Shown: positions 10,468-21,400 of the stretch, in pieces
Layout: each line of letters begins with the position of its first letter
Position numbering within the stretch: the first letter of the stretch is position 1
Source of the DNA: Favolaschia claudopus
Taxonomy: Eukaryota; Basidiomycota; Agaricomycetes; Agaricales; Mycenaceae
Length of the DNA: 64,000 bases
Reading direction: 5' to 3'
NCBI GenBank assembly: GCA_037176885.1
Contig: JAWWNJ010000022.1
Location: 310,001-374,000, forward strand
Notes under the pieces: model-generated
Told to the model about the DNA's origin: nothing
The model's input: only the letters and a program-made list of their open reading frames with translations
Database searches by the model: none
Made by a program: the position numbers and the translations under genes

Positions 10468-11590
10468 GCTCACTGGACGGCGTCCGGTTCGGCGCATAGC
10501 TCGACGCCCAAATCAAATCTTGCAGAAAAAACCTACAGGAAGGTTCTTTTGGATTCGGATTTGCTGTTGATGGATGTAACATCATATGTAGAATACCTTT
10601 ATACCACCAGGGTGTCTGTGCTCGTCGCTCATTGAATGTTACCAACATTGAATCGTTCGAACTTCGGATTCGTTCTGCTTTGAGTTAGTAGGCGCCAATA
10701 TGAGATTAATGAATGAAACTTGCGGGGAAAACGCACCGCATGTTGCCCGTGATTCATGGGATCTATCACCGCTTTACTCGTGTCCGTCACGATGTGGCAC
10801 TTTGACTGGCAGAGAGAAAAAGTGGTCTGTCTCGAAGTCGGCAAGCACAGATAAATATAGACCCAATGATCCTTCCCACGACTCACACCTTCGCTTTTGC
10901 TTCGTCTGTACACACCGAAAGGCTATGCGCTGGTGCGTTTTTTTTCATAGATTTTCTGCTTGATCTCCTCATTGCTTGTTGGTAGTAGCTGCGGACCGTT
11001 GCTCGGCTTCTGCTTACACTTGTTTCTGAGTCGGCGCTGCGGTGCTGCCCCAACGCTGCCCTGACAACTGTGCCTTGTTTCACGGCAACACGGAAATGTT
11101 GGCAGGTTCAACGCTGCTTGAAGTTGATGCTTTGACTCGAATCTCCTGCTGTGAACTATTTCACGAAATCCCTCCAACTCTTCGCTGAGGCAACAAGATA
11201 GTGACCGTAGAGCGACGACGGTGATATTCATTAGCGGGGCGATGATACTCAAAAACCCACTACTACTGCGGTTCGCTAGAGCCAAAGGATTGCAAAGTAT
11301 GGCGGTCACAGATGATACACTTTCAGCCTAGTGAGTTGAACTCTTCCCTGATTTACTGCCATGGATTATTGAATCTCAACTTTGGTAGCCAGTTGGCTAA
11401 CCTCCTGCGGGACCTTTCCTGCTCCGTAGGCCATCACCCATCGCCGTCGGTAGTCTTTCGAGATACTGCTGATTCCTCCGATGCGCAGCCAGTGGATGAT
11501 GCAGGTGAATTTCACGCCCAAGCTGCGTATAATTCCCGGACGTCCATATAAAACGAGGCAAATCCTTCCCATAGAACCCATCAACAAATA
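10468..11590. other. Intergenic, no supported gene
   Basis: Open frames exist on both strands, including a 128-codon one on the minus strand (10923-11309). None has a conserved motif, convincing exon structure, or similarity to other genes here. The last 60 bp before 11591 contain CCATATAAAACG, a plausible TATA element for the FAD oxidase gene. Confidence 0.5.
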
Positions 11591-13709
11591 ATGTCTTTGA
11601 GGTTTCCAGCTCTCATTGCCAGTGCTCTCTTATTTTCTGGACCGGCACTGGCCAAGTGTCGCAATACACCTGGCAGCGCTGGTTGGCCCAATGAATCATC
11701 ATGGCGCGCTTTGAACACAACGGTGGGCGGGCGGCTCGTACCTGTTGTGCCGCTTCCGGAATATTGCAAAACTCTTCCCGGTGGTGAATGTACCGACGAT
11801 CAATGGACAAGCGGACTCTTTCGCAGTCAGATCCCCGGCGCTATTGATCAGGTTAATAGGGACCCCACTTCCTCATTCGAGTCTTCGACCAATGATCACT
11901 GAAACACAGGACAACTGGGCTCAAGGATACGATCTTTCCCCGCCTTCCCTCTGCTTCAGAAACTCGACCTCGTGCGGACAAGGCGACCGTCCGTTCTACG
12001 CAGTCGAAGTGGAGACTATCGCGGACGTTCAGGTATCTCTTTACTATGAGTTTCTCCTCTTAATGCATGAGTTGAATTATATGGTTTGCAGGCCGCCGTC
12101 AAATTCGCTAGCACGTACAACCTCCGCCTCGCAGTGAAGTCATCTGGGCATGACTACCTCGGACGCTCGACCGCACCAAATTCCCTTCTCATCCACATGG
12201 CGAAGGTCACAAACGTCGACTTCACCGACAATTTTCTCGTCGACGGCAAGAATTTGGGCTCCGCCGTGACTGTCGGGCCCGGTGTTCATTTGCAAGATAT
12301 CTACATGCAGACGAAATCGCGCGGGAAGATTGCTATTGGAGGAACCGCGGCGACTGTGTGCGCCGCTGGGGGCTATTTGCAGGGTGCAGGGCATTCGGCA
12401 CTCTCGCCGCTTCTTGGATTGTCTGCGGATAATGTCCTGGGTACGTTATCGAGTTCTGACCCATCTTGAAATATGCGTAGTGTTGAAACTCCGAGCGTTC
12501 AGAATTTCAGATCGTGGTTGCTGATGGTACGCTGCTCAAGGTCAATAGTGCAGAGAACACGGATTGTGAGTCTCACTATGTCTTTTCTTGGACCATCCGA
12601 ATTTCAACCCGAACACCCACACAGTATTTTATGCGTTGCGCGGCGGAGGTGCAGGTAGCTGGGGCGTAATCGTCTCAGCCACCCTCCGCACCTTCCCGAC
12701 CTTCAACGCAACCGTCAGCATCATTCAAATCGAGGCATCAACAAACGCAGCAGCTGCCGCTATCGCCGGCGTCAACGCAAAACATATATTCGATTTCGAC
12801 GTCGTCCGTGGTGGACAATACTTCTATCTCAGACGACAAGTCAACTCCTCTGCCTCCTTATTCCAATTCGAGACCATTCTCCCTAAGATAAGTTTGGACG
12901 AAGGCACAGCTATGATCGCTCCGTCTCTGCAAGATATGTTAGCCGTGCCGGGCGTGTCACTGGTTTCTGAGGAGATGGAAGAGATGCTTGTGAACGATGT
13001 GTTGTACAATGCCGACGATAATGCAGGAGGCAATGGGGTTATGGGATCGAGGTTGATTCCAGCTGCGTCGTATGAGGGTCTCGAGGGACCGGCGACTGTT
13101 GAAAAGGTGTATCTTGAGCTGTTGGATGCGGGTGCTCCTGAGTGAGTTGATTTCTCGTTTACTGATGTCGGGATGATTCAAATACCGTTGATCTCAGGAT
13201 TCTTGGGCATCTCGTGGCTGGAGGTATGTATTATATTACCTATCCTCTAGTTGGTTCAACGTCATTTTGATTCGTTTGATAGGTCAGGTATCGGCGAATG
13301 CCAATATTTCCTCCGCAATAACTCCCGCCTGGCGCACGGCCAAGACTCATGTACGTCGTCTCACATATAGTCATTTTTGCAATCGGTGGTATCTAATAAC
13401 ATTGGTGTGTTTCAGCTTATCGTCCCCACCGCTTGGGATGATTCCGCCTCGCTCGATGAGATCAAACAGATACAAGGAGCATTCCAACATACTTTCCTTC
13501 CCATTCTCGAACAGCTCTCTGGACCTGATGCAGGCGCGTATTCAAACGAGGCGGACACATTGGAGCCCAACTTCCAGACGACGTTTTTTGGCCCAAATTA
13601 TGAGAATCTGAGTGCTACCAAGGCGAACTATGACCCGGAGGATCTGTTCATCGTTACTACCGGGGTTGGGAGTGAGAGGTGGGATCAATGGGGGATGTGC
13701 ACTATTTAA
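11591..13709 (+). CDS. Secreted FAD-linked oxidase, berberine-bridge type
   Basis: Eight exons (11591-11851, 11910-12032, 12092-12440, 12503-12565, 12625-13141, 13198-13223, 13283-13350, 13416-13709) make 438 aa. Residues 1-21 form a signal peptide (MSLRFPALIASALLFSGPALA). The FAD-binding PCMH domain starts around residue 105 (YAVEVETIADVQAAVKFA). The motif SSGHDYLGRS places the flavin-attaching His at about residue 148, and AAGGYLQGAGHSALSPLLG follows. The C-terminal berberine-bridge module ends with NYENLSATKANYDPEDLF. The family oxidises alcohols, sugars or alkaloid-like substrates with O2, producing H2O2. The second covalent-flavin Cys of bicovalent members is not evident. It stands alone; no biosynthetic cluster is visible around it. 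Confidence 0.92.
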
Positions 13710-14447
13710 TGTGGCCGGTTTCGCGAACCTAAAACGCTGTCCCTTCTCTCTGACGTTCCTTGCCTATAGTATAAGTAATCAATCTGATATTAATTCATAC
13801 TCGGTGTCCAAGTAACTCACCCTATGCTCTTTCGCCCACCCACCGGTGAATCTTCAGACTTCCGCCCACTAAGCCCCACTTGCAAGTTGCCCGCTCATTC
13901 CAGCGCAAAGCTCAATTCCGATTATTGTATTCCGGACACTGTGGGATCGAAGCCCAAGCCCACGCAGACATGGCGTAAGTACTGGGTCCATTTAGGTTCC
14001 ATTTTGGTTCCATTCAAAACGACAGCGAGGTTCGGGAGGAAGTGGGTATGGGAGAAAGCTGTCAATCAGCGTATCATCGATGGGGTGATTGCATGATGCC
14101 ATCAACTCTCGTCTTGCTCTTCCCCCAATCTTCCTCGTTACTCATTTATGCGGGTTTGAACGTATCTACCGTCGTGCGATTTCAGCGGTTAGCCATAGAG
14201 CTCACTTGTCAGACGGCATGGCATTCTTTGACCATACGTGCACCCGACGCTTGAAACTGAATTCAATTTCATTCAGTTCGATGAATTTTCCAGGTATGCG
14301 CAAGTTTCCATTGGTCCAACTGTTTGCTTCTTATCTTCCAGGACGGGCAACTCGATCTGTTGTCGAAATGCGGAAGTCTATGTGACCCAAACAACGATTG
14401 ACAGCCAGTCACAGGTCTTACCTTTTCGCTTTACGTTCCCGACTACC
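13710..14447. other. Intergenic, no gene seen
   Basis: No conserved coding segment was recognised. Open frames run through 14042-14447 on the plus strand without family resemblance and probably represent the 5' flank of the following F-box gene. Confidence 0.45.
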
Positions 14448-15617
14448 ATGAGCCGACCAACCCACAACTTGAAGCCCATTCACGACTGGTTTCCAACTGA
14501 AATGCTTGCATCTATTATACGACATTCACCGGTCTCAGACCTTTTTGCTCTTTGTACGGTCTCCCGTCAAATGCACGACATAGCCACCCCTGTCCTCTAC
14601 CGCACCGTCGTCATCTACTCGACCCCACGAACTCTAGAACTATTTCGTACTCTCGAGGAGCGGGAACAGGGAGCGGAGCCCCCACTGACCCCGCACATAC
14701 GATGCTTTCGTATTCATCAGAATTTTGACTTGTGAGTAAACCTTCAAAAGTGGCGGAACAACGCTCACTGCTGTGCTGAAATATAGACCTCTACCTCCAC
14801 TCATGATGAACACCTTGACTCATCATCTGGCTCAAATGCGTCTCCTCGACACCTTAGATCTCTCTTCGCCCAATGCCCTCGATTTCACAGAGGTTCTCGA
14901 AGACATCTACTTCCCGAAACTTTCCAGGCTTCGTCTTCTTCTCACCGACAAAACTGCAGCCCGTTTCCCTGCCTTTCTAAATCGCCACCGTACGATTGTC
15001 GAACTTGGGTTCGGCCCCTTCCTCAACGAAGGGATGGAGTTGTCGGGTCGTATTCGGCTACCCAACCTTCGCTTTTACGACGGCCCCAGCCCACTGCTCT
15101 CCTCTTTCGACCTGCAAACCACATCCCTCGAACAGGCATGCCTTCAATGTTTTCCTCTCAACCGCGACGTCGTCCGGCCCTTTGCGTACCTTGCCTCCTC
15201 GTCGCCCCGTCTCAAAACCTTGGTTGTCATCTCGATGTTCTCGACTCTAGGTGTGGTGCCGATTCTTGAAAGTGTCGCAAAGCACCTGAGTGGCATCCAG
15301 ATCCTGCGGTTCCAAACGCCCAGGCAACAGCATTTCTTCCACATTTCCGAGGTGTATCTTCATTCCCTCGACCACTAACACGTCTTCACTTTCGCTCAAC
15401 ATCTGGTTTGTAGGATGACATCGCACATGTCGCGAACCATTTTAAAAAATTGCCTCTGCTGACTGTGCTGGAATTTCCTCAACGGCGGTTCACACGGGAT
15501 TCGGAAAGCGACGAAAAGACCACGAATGTGCTCCAATTATGGCGTAGTGCATGTCCGAAGCTGTCGGAAGTGACTTTTCGTGCGTGTAATCGTCTTCTCG
15601 AGCGAGGGATCTTCTGA
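14448..15617 (+). CDS. F-box/LRR-like protein
   Basis: Three exons (14448-14731, 14787-15351, 15414-15617) code for 350 aa. The N-terminus DWFPTEMLASIIRHSP followed by VSDLFALCTVSRQMHDIATPVLYRTVVI is a clear fungal F-box. The rest consists of irregular leucine-rich segments (LDTLDLSSPNALDFTEVLEDI, FPKLSRLRLLL, LPNLRFYDG, PRLKTLVVI, LPLLTVLEF, CPKLSEVTF), the usual substrate-recognition repeats. It presumably links a substrate to an SCF ubiquitin ligase through Skp1; the target is unknown. It belongs to a different subfamily from the LPPELEREIF copies elsewhere in the window. The chosen ATG is the last in-frame one before the F-box. Confidence 0.85.
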
Positions 15618-16573
15618 AATTCGGAAATAAATGCCTAGAGGATTCTCGCTGGCAATGGGCTCAAGGGCGTTGGTCTCCGATGGACAAGGATATAAATCTG
15701 GATCATATGCTGTATTAAAAGGCGAACCCTGCATCCCCTTGTGCCCTCTGAATTTACTTTTTTGTCTCTCAGATACCCGAATGGGAAGAGGGCTGAGCGC
15801 TAGAAACGTGAACCCGTAAAGCTACTGTGTTCGGACACGCATTCATGAATATCCTGTGCGTTTCTCAAGCTGACAAGCATATCGATATCTGAGTCCCTGC
15901 CTTTGTGTCGACATAAGCGCCCGTTAATTAAAAGTGTGAGTGATAATCATCTCCACTGTAACGTTCGCCAAAGTGCAGAGTTTATCGAATTTTGGGTTGA
16001 ATCCGTGTCTGGTCAGCGCCAATCTTGAATAGTGGGAGAGAGAATCTGATATAATCGGGATACCGCACGCTCAATCAATTAATTGTTGGAGCATTCAGAC
16101 GCCGCTGCACCGCAAGCGCCTATCTGCTGTGCCAATAAATTTGACACCTTGCAGCTTCCTGCCACGAGGTTCTCGGAACTCGTTCAAGGTGAGTCACTGA
16201 ATCAGCCCTCAATCGAATCAATCAGAACCCAACGCCCTTGTTTTTGTGTCTTCTAGCATCCCAATGACTCTCTCTTCGGAGTCTACAGCTATACAAATCG
16301 TTTCAGGACGTGAACCAGACGCGCACATGAAGATAAGTAATCGCCTCCGGGCCTGGGGCAGTGCGATCGCGCTTAGGTTCGTAGATGCCGACCAACGATT
16401 TCATTAATCCGTCCTTGTCCTTTGACGTGCTGTCAAACGTTCAAGGTAGCGAGCTGTAGCGAGTCTGGACGGTACATAAATCCGCTGTAAGCAAGTAAGG
16501 CACGCGTCGCCCGCTTTCGCCCTCTTTCTCTCCATTTCTCTTCCCTTCCACCTTCACATTTTTCAAACACCCG
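15618..16573. other. Intergenic, no gene seen
   Basis: No coding or RNA feature could be supported. The final 100 bp are pyrimidine-rich (CTTTCTCTCCATTTCTCTTCC), as is common just upstream of fungal start codons, and likely belong to the promoter of the gene at 16574. Confidence 0.5.
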
Positions 16574-17480
16574 ATGGCCCCCCTAGCCACTATCCGTTTA
16601 GCGACTCTATGTTCGTGCATTTAATCCATACCTCCTTAGAGCCATCTGACCACGCGCACGATCTGCAGCGGCCTCTCTGATTTTCACTCTCATCGCCTTG
16701 GGCATTGCAGCCGACTTGACTTCCACCAGTCTCAAATTCCTCAATGTGTATTTTACGTTTGCCGCGCTTGGGATTGCTACTGCGGTGTTGAGCCTGTTGA
16801 CTCTCCCGCTTATGTGTGTTTGTCTGCAGCTCTGCTTCTTGAGTTACTAAATTTGTTCAGGATTTGGCTTGAGATTACGCGTCCTGGGGGTCCCACCTCT
16901 ATGATTATTGTTGAGATGCCGTGGCTATGTGCGTCTAAACGTCTCTTCATATATATATTTATCTCACTCAAATCTCCGAATGATTAGTTTTCCTTTCGAT
17001 ACTATGGCTCGCCACCGGCGCTCAGGCTGCGCAAGTGAGATCTATCGGCTTTTGGTTCGCATGTGCCGACCTGGGCGATGGGTTGGATAGCATTGATGCT
17101 GGCGCTTGCCACGAGATGTCTGCTCTGGAGGCGTTCGCTTTCTTGAATTGGCTGCTTTGTGCGTTTCCCTTCCACCCCTTCTCCACTTCACTTTGCTCAT
17201 CATCTATCCTTTCTCGTTTTCAGTGATGGGATACGCCCTCACGCTGCTGGTTATGTCTCTCGTTGCGGCGAATAGGAAACAGACTAATGTCTGGACGAGT
17301 TCCGTCGCTAACGCGCCGTTTGGCTCGGGTGCTCCGGACGCTGGGGTGGGCGGTACGACAACGTCTACTGGTGGGTCGTATGGTGGGCATGTGATGACTT
17401 CCACTGCTGGTGGACATTCTGGGCTTACGACGTATAATACGTCGGGATCTGTTCAGGCTGGAACGGTACATCATGTATGA
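16574..17480 (+). CDS. Four-helix membrane protein (MARVEL-like)
   Basis: Five exons (16574-16610, 16669-16813, 16861-16928, 16988-17158, 17224-17480) give 225 aa. Hydrophobic segments are SASLIFTLIALGIAA, FTFAALGIATAVLSLLTLPLM, PWLFFLSILWLATGAQAA and AFAFLNWLLLMGYALTLLVMS, the four-helix arrangement of fungal MARVEL-domain proteins. Acidic and Cys-containing SIGFWFACADLGDGLD lies between helices 3 and 4. The final 60 residues form a polar Gly/Thr/Ser tail ending HHV. MARVEL proteins sit in membranes and organise vesicle or plasma-membrane domains; nothing more specific can be said. The exon-4 reading frame was chosen because it alone continues the helix. Confidence 0.82.
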
Positions 17481-17489
17481 TGCGCCTCG

Positions 17490-17760
17490 TTTGGACTCTG
17501 CTTGCTTAGTTTCGCTCCTTGCTACCACGATACTTGGCAAACAGTAGTATATCAATATCGCCCGCGGGCTAAGTACTCGCAGATGGATTGTTTTTTTTGA
17601 GGGCTTGTTTCGGGTAGACGTTGTATCTATATATCTGGAGCTCAATCCATGAATGGCTGTTATCAGCAGTGTATAATTTAGTGCACAAGCTCCACGTTCA
17701 CGGTTTCATCTCGAAAAATTGATTCATTGACCACATGAAAACAAGAGCGCTGTCTATCTC
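17490..17760 (+). repeat. Diverged direct repeat, copy 1 (partner 24455-24680)
   Basis: The 3' flank of the MARVEL-like gene recurs at 24455-24680. Shared landmarks are CTTGCTACCA/CCTGCCACCA, GCAAACAGTAGTATAT, TAGACGTTGTAT, ATATATCTGGAGCT and GATTCAT...CACAT. Identity looks like about 70-75 per cent with indels. Only flanking, non-coding sequence is shared, suggesting that a duplicated gene downstream of 24.0 kb has been lost, leaving its 3' end. Confidence 0.6.
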
Positions 17761-18413
17761 AAATTTGATATGCTTAGTACCATTATAAGTTCTTCACAGA
17801 ACAAATTATCTCGAAGCCTACCCCAAAATCGGATCCTAGCATGATTTGAGTGTGCGGGACTCATTTTGCACAGAACCGTGACACGCTGTGTGGGAACATC
17901 AGGTGATCGTGATGCTGACACGAATATTTAAATTTTGCTGACGTTGAGAGTGACTCGGACTTCACTTCCGCGACCATCAGCATCAAGGTGCAACGTCAAG
18001 GCTCAACAGTCCGGTGCGAGGGTGGTTTGCACGCACGTACTATACAGGGCCCGTGAGACTCTCCACTGGCGCTCATGCGCTTGAAAATTTCTGACTTGGG
18101 CTTGCCAGCCTCCAGGTTCCCTGACTCGGACAGTCCCGACCTCAACTTCCTTACTTAATAATGCCTGGCTTCTGGTTGATGATCGGCGGCGGGCGCTGCT
18201 TACTAGTGCTTACTTATGTTGGGCGCTACTTATATTTCTCCTTCTGGGTTGCATTGCTCGCGCGATCGCCCTAGGAACCAATTCAGAAGTTTTCGCGGCA
18301 CAGACAGCGAACCACATTGGGTGTAAGTAACCGCGCGGGCGGCGTCGAACGTCCGTTCGCATCGGGACCCTGGATATGGTCGACGCGCCGACTTTCCTCT
18401 TTCCCACTACTAC
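17761..18413. other. Intergenic, no gene seen
   Basis: No supported feature. The stretch from 18160 to 18413 is the presumed promoter and 5' leader of the large gene starting at 18414; no canonical TATA box is obvious. Confidence 0.45.
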
Positions 18414-21400
18414 ATGCCTTCTTTCTCAAAAATCTTCAAACGGCACCGTACAAGGAGCATTGTCGACGATGAAGCCAGAGCACTCGGTGCCGGACCGTCC
18501 GATTTCAGCCATCTATCGCTGGCTGTACCAATCCCCGACCTTCGCTATAGCACCTCGATGCCGCACTTGGTCCTTCCTCAGAACGGATTCCCCATTGGCG
18601 CTCCGAATGGCACGAACGAGAGGTCCAATATGATCGACGTTCCACCTGTAGACCAGTCTAAGCTGAAAGTCTCAATACCTAACGGAGGGGGAGACGATTC
18701 GAAATTGCTCCCGCCAACTCCCTCGTCCCCACAAGTCAGCCCAGCGCGTTCCGAGCTCGGTGACACTTTAGGAGAGATGTGGCACAATATCGAGGATCGC
18801 TCTGGGAATCTTTCAAAGGCGGAGAAAGTCATCGACAAGATTAGTGACGCTGCGAGTGCGCTCGGATTTATTTCTCATCTGTACACTTCTCTGAAATTTC
18901 TTCGATAGGCACTGCGATCAACGCACAGGCCTCTTCGGAAGGGGTTGTTAGCCTGGTCAAGAGTGTGATGGCCAACGAAGAGGTGAAGGCAATAGGAAAC
19001 GCTATTCTCGAGGGCGTTCCCGCAATAATGAGCGCTCTGGAAGTTTTGACGGAGGTCCACCCTTTCCTCAAGGGTACGGATTCGTTCAATCTTTATGTTC
19101 CTAAATGACTGACTCGTTTTCAGCCGCGTACCTCCCTTTCAAATTGATTTATCACCAGTACAGTCTTCGTATTACCCTTATTTCTTCCTGACTTCATTCA
19201 ATGTTAGAGAGACCCAGCGGAGAGATAACGACCGGAAGCGGACCACGCTCTTTGGAAAGATCAAGGACGTTATGATGATATTATTAGAGTGAGTTTTGCG
19301 TAGTCATACGTGTTTACCTTTCACTCAGAGATCGTCAGCTTGAAAAGCTTCGGCAAAGACGATACTCGCACTACACCCGAGGGCAAACCTGTTCTCAGTC
19401 GCCTCGCTTCGATCTGCCAGGATATGAAGAAAGATATTGAGGAATGTTATAACGGTATGGGGTCCTCAAGTGGGGTGAGTAATCATTCATATTTTACAGT
19501 GCTCAATGTGCAGGAGAAGCGTTCCTTGGGGATCAAGTTTCTCAAGGCGTCGATCTGGAACAAGGAGCTCGGCTCCTACGCGGCGAGATTTACCAACAGA
19601 CGCGAGGAACTTACCTTCGCGCTGAGCCTAAGATCCGTTGTAACGATTGAAGAGATGAACAATAAGTGAGTGTTAATTTTTGAGATTTCTTCGGATACCC
19701 TAAATCTGCTTTGCGTTTAGTATGAAAACGTATGTGTCTCCATCATTCTTTTCGCCATCTGTCCAATGACTGTCGCTTCGTAGCATGATGCAGATGTTTT
19801 CGACGATGCTGACGCCACAGGAACGAGACATGGGACGTTGGATTCAACTGAACGGCGGCGAGAAGACCGTGATGAAAGACGATAAGAAATGTGCTGCCAT
19901 GATCAAATTCCAGGATTCCTTAGCAGCTACTACTGCCACCGTCACGGTCAGCCACGACCGCGGCGGACGACTCCCAGTGACTGCCGACGATGACGGCAAG
20001 AAAACCGATAAACTCATTGCGGAGTTGCGGAAAGAGTACCGCGAAGACGTTCGAGCCGTCATTCGCGAGAACATGGAGAGTTACTCGAAGCGGTTCGCGA
20101 TGGGTTTAGAAGATTTGGGGAAAGACCTTGGGAATAAGATACAGCATCAAGGTGATCGATTAATCAAGTACCTCAGAGGCGGCCCGCATCAGCGGATTAA
20201 CGACAAGGTGCGTTTCGCCGCCCAAATCACTTGGCGCGGGGTATTGACTTGAGACTCTTCAGATTGTCTACCGAGTCTGGAAAGACCAGGTCGGTCGTGG
20301 GGATTCAGGCTTTCTTCTGCTCGTTACGATTTTTTCTAACATCATCGATCTCAGGGCTGGAGAGGAAGCGCCAAAACTCGGGTGCTGGTGCTCGCGCTAC
20401 GCGACTACCTCGTCGAGCGGGTCGAGCACAGCAAGCTTGCTTCATTGCCGACCGAGATAGCGCAGAAGAAACGCCCAGTTTCCAAGGTGCCCACGATCAG
20501 AAAAGACGAAGAAGAGGGCGAGGATGGGGACGACGACCCTGAGACGGATATTTCCGTTGCGTTGCCGGATAGCTGGATGACATCCTATCTCCAAGTAAAG
20601 CGTCTTCGCTATCTTGAGCGTATGTGTCTCATCTTAGCGCCCAAAATATTAGCTTACCGTTTGAGTTAGAGGCTTTGGATCCCGATTCTTCCGGGTTCAC
20701 AACGATATCTGAGATAAATGGTTTCTCGCAAGCCCGTCCTGCTGGGTGGAGGTCAGTCAATCCGCTGTCTGATAAGATCAACAAGTAAATACACCTTAGC
20801 TTCCCGCACTGGGTGTCGTATTGGGCAATAGGATGGCAAATCTACGCTACAAAGTATTGCGTTGAGATCGAGGAACTCTTCGGGCAGATGATCCTGTTGA
20901 AGAAACAAATTGCCATCAAGATGCCGGGGAATACAAGATACGTGAACGACTACATCGAGGGCTGCTGGCAGCATGTCACGGCGCTGACGTCCAGTATCGA
21001 GCGATATGATGGGCCGGAGACGTGGCTCGAGGAAAAATTCGCGGCGTATTTACAGGCGCAAGAAAGCATGCTAAAAGAGCGGCTGGACAAGATTCAGTAT
21101 GACATTGATGCACTGGACACCGTCGCTCTGATCCTCCACGGGGACCGCATCGAAGGTGTACGTTTTTTTTAGTTGACCGTATGCATTCGGAAACTAATCC
21201 GCTTTGATACAGTCAATTTTCGTATTGCTAGCAATACTGCTTCGAAGACACGTCGCGAAAATGCATATTGCCCTCAAGCAAGAGCTGCATCACGAAGAGC
21301 TCTGGGACGACATGGACACCGTCACCTGGGTCGTGGATGCGGCGTGGATGCGATTCTTAGACCTCAGAGGTATGTGCTGTCGGGCGTAAGCACGTCTAAC

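Noticed and set aside
10923..11309. 128-codon minus-strand frame
   Set aside because: No recognisable motif, no upstream promoter element and no similarity to anything else in the window.
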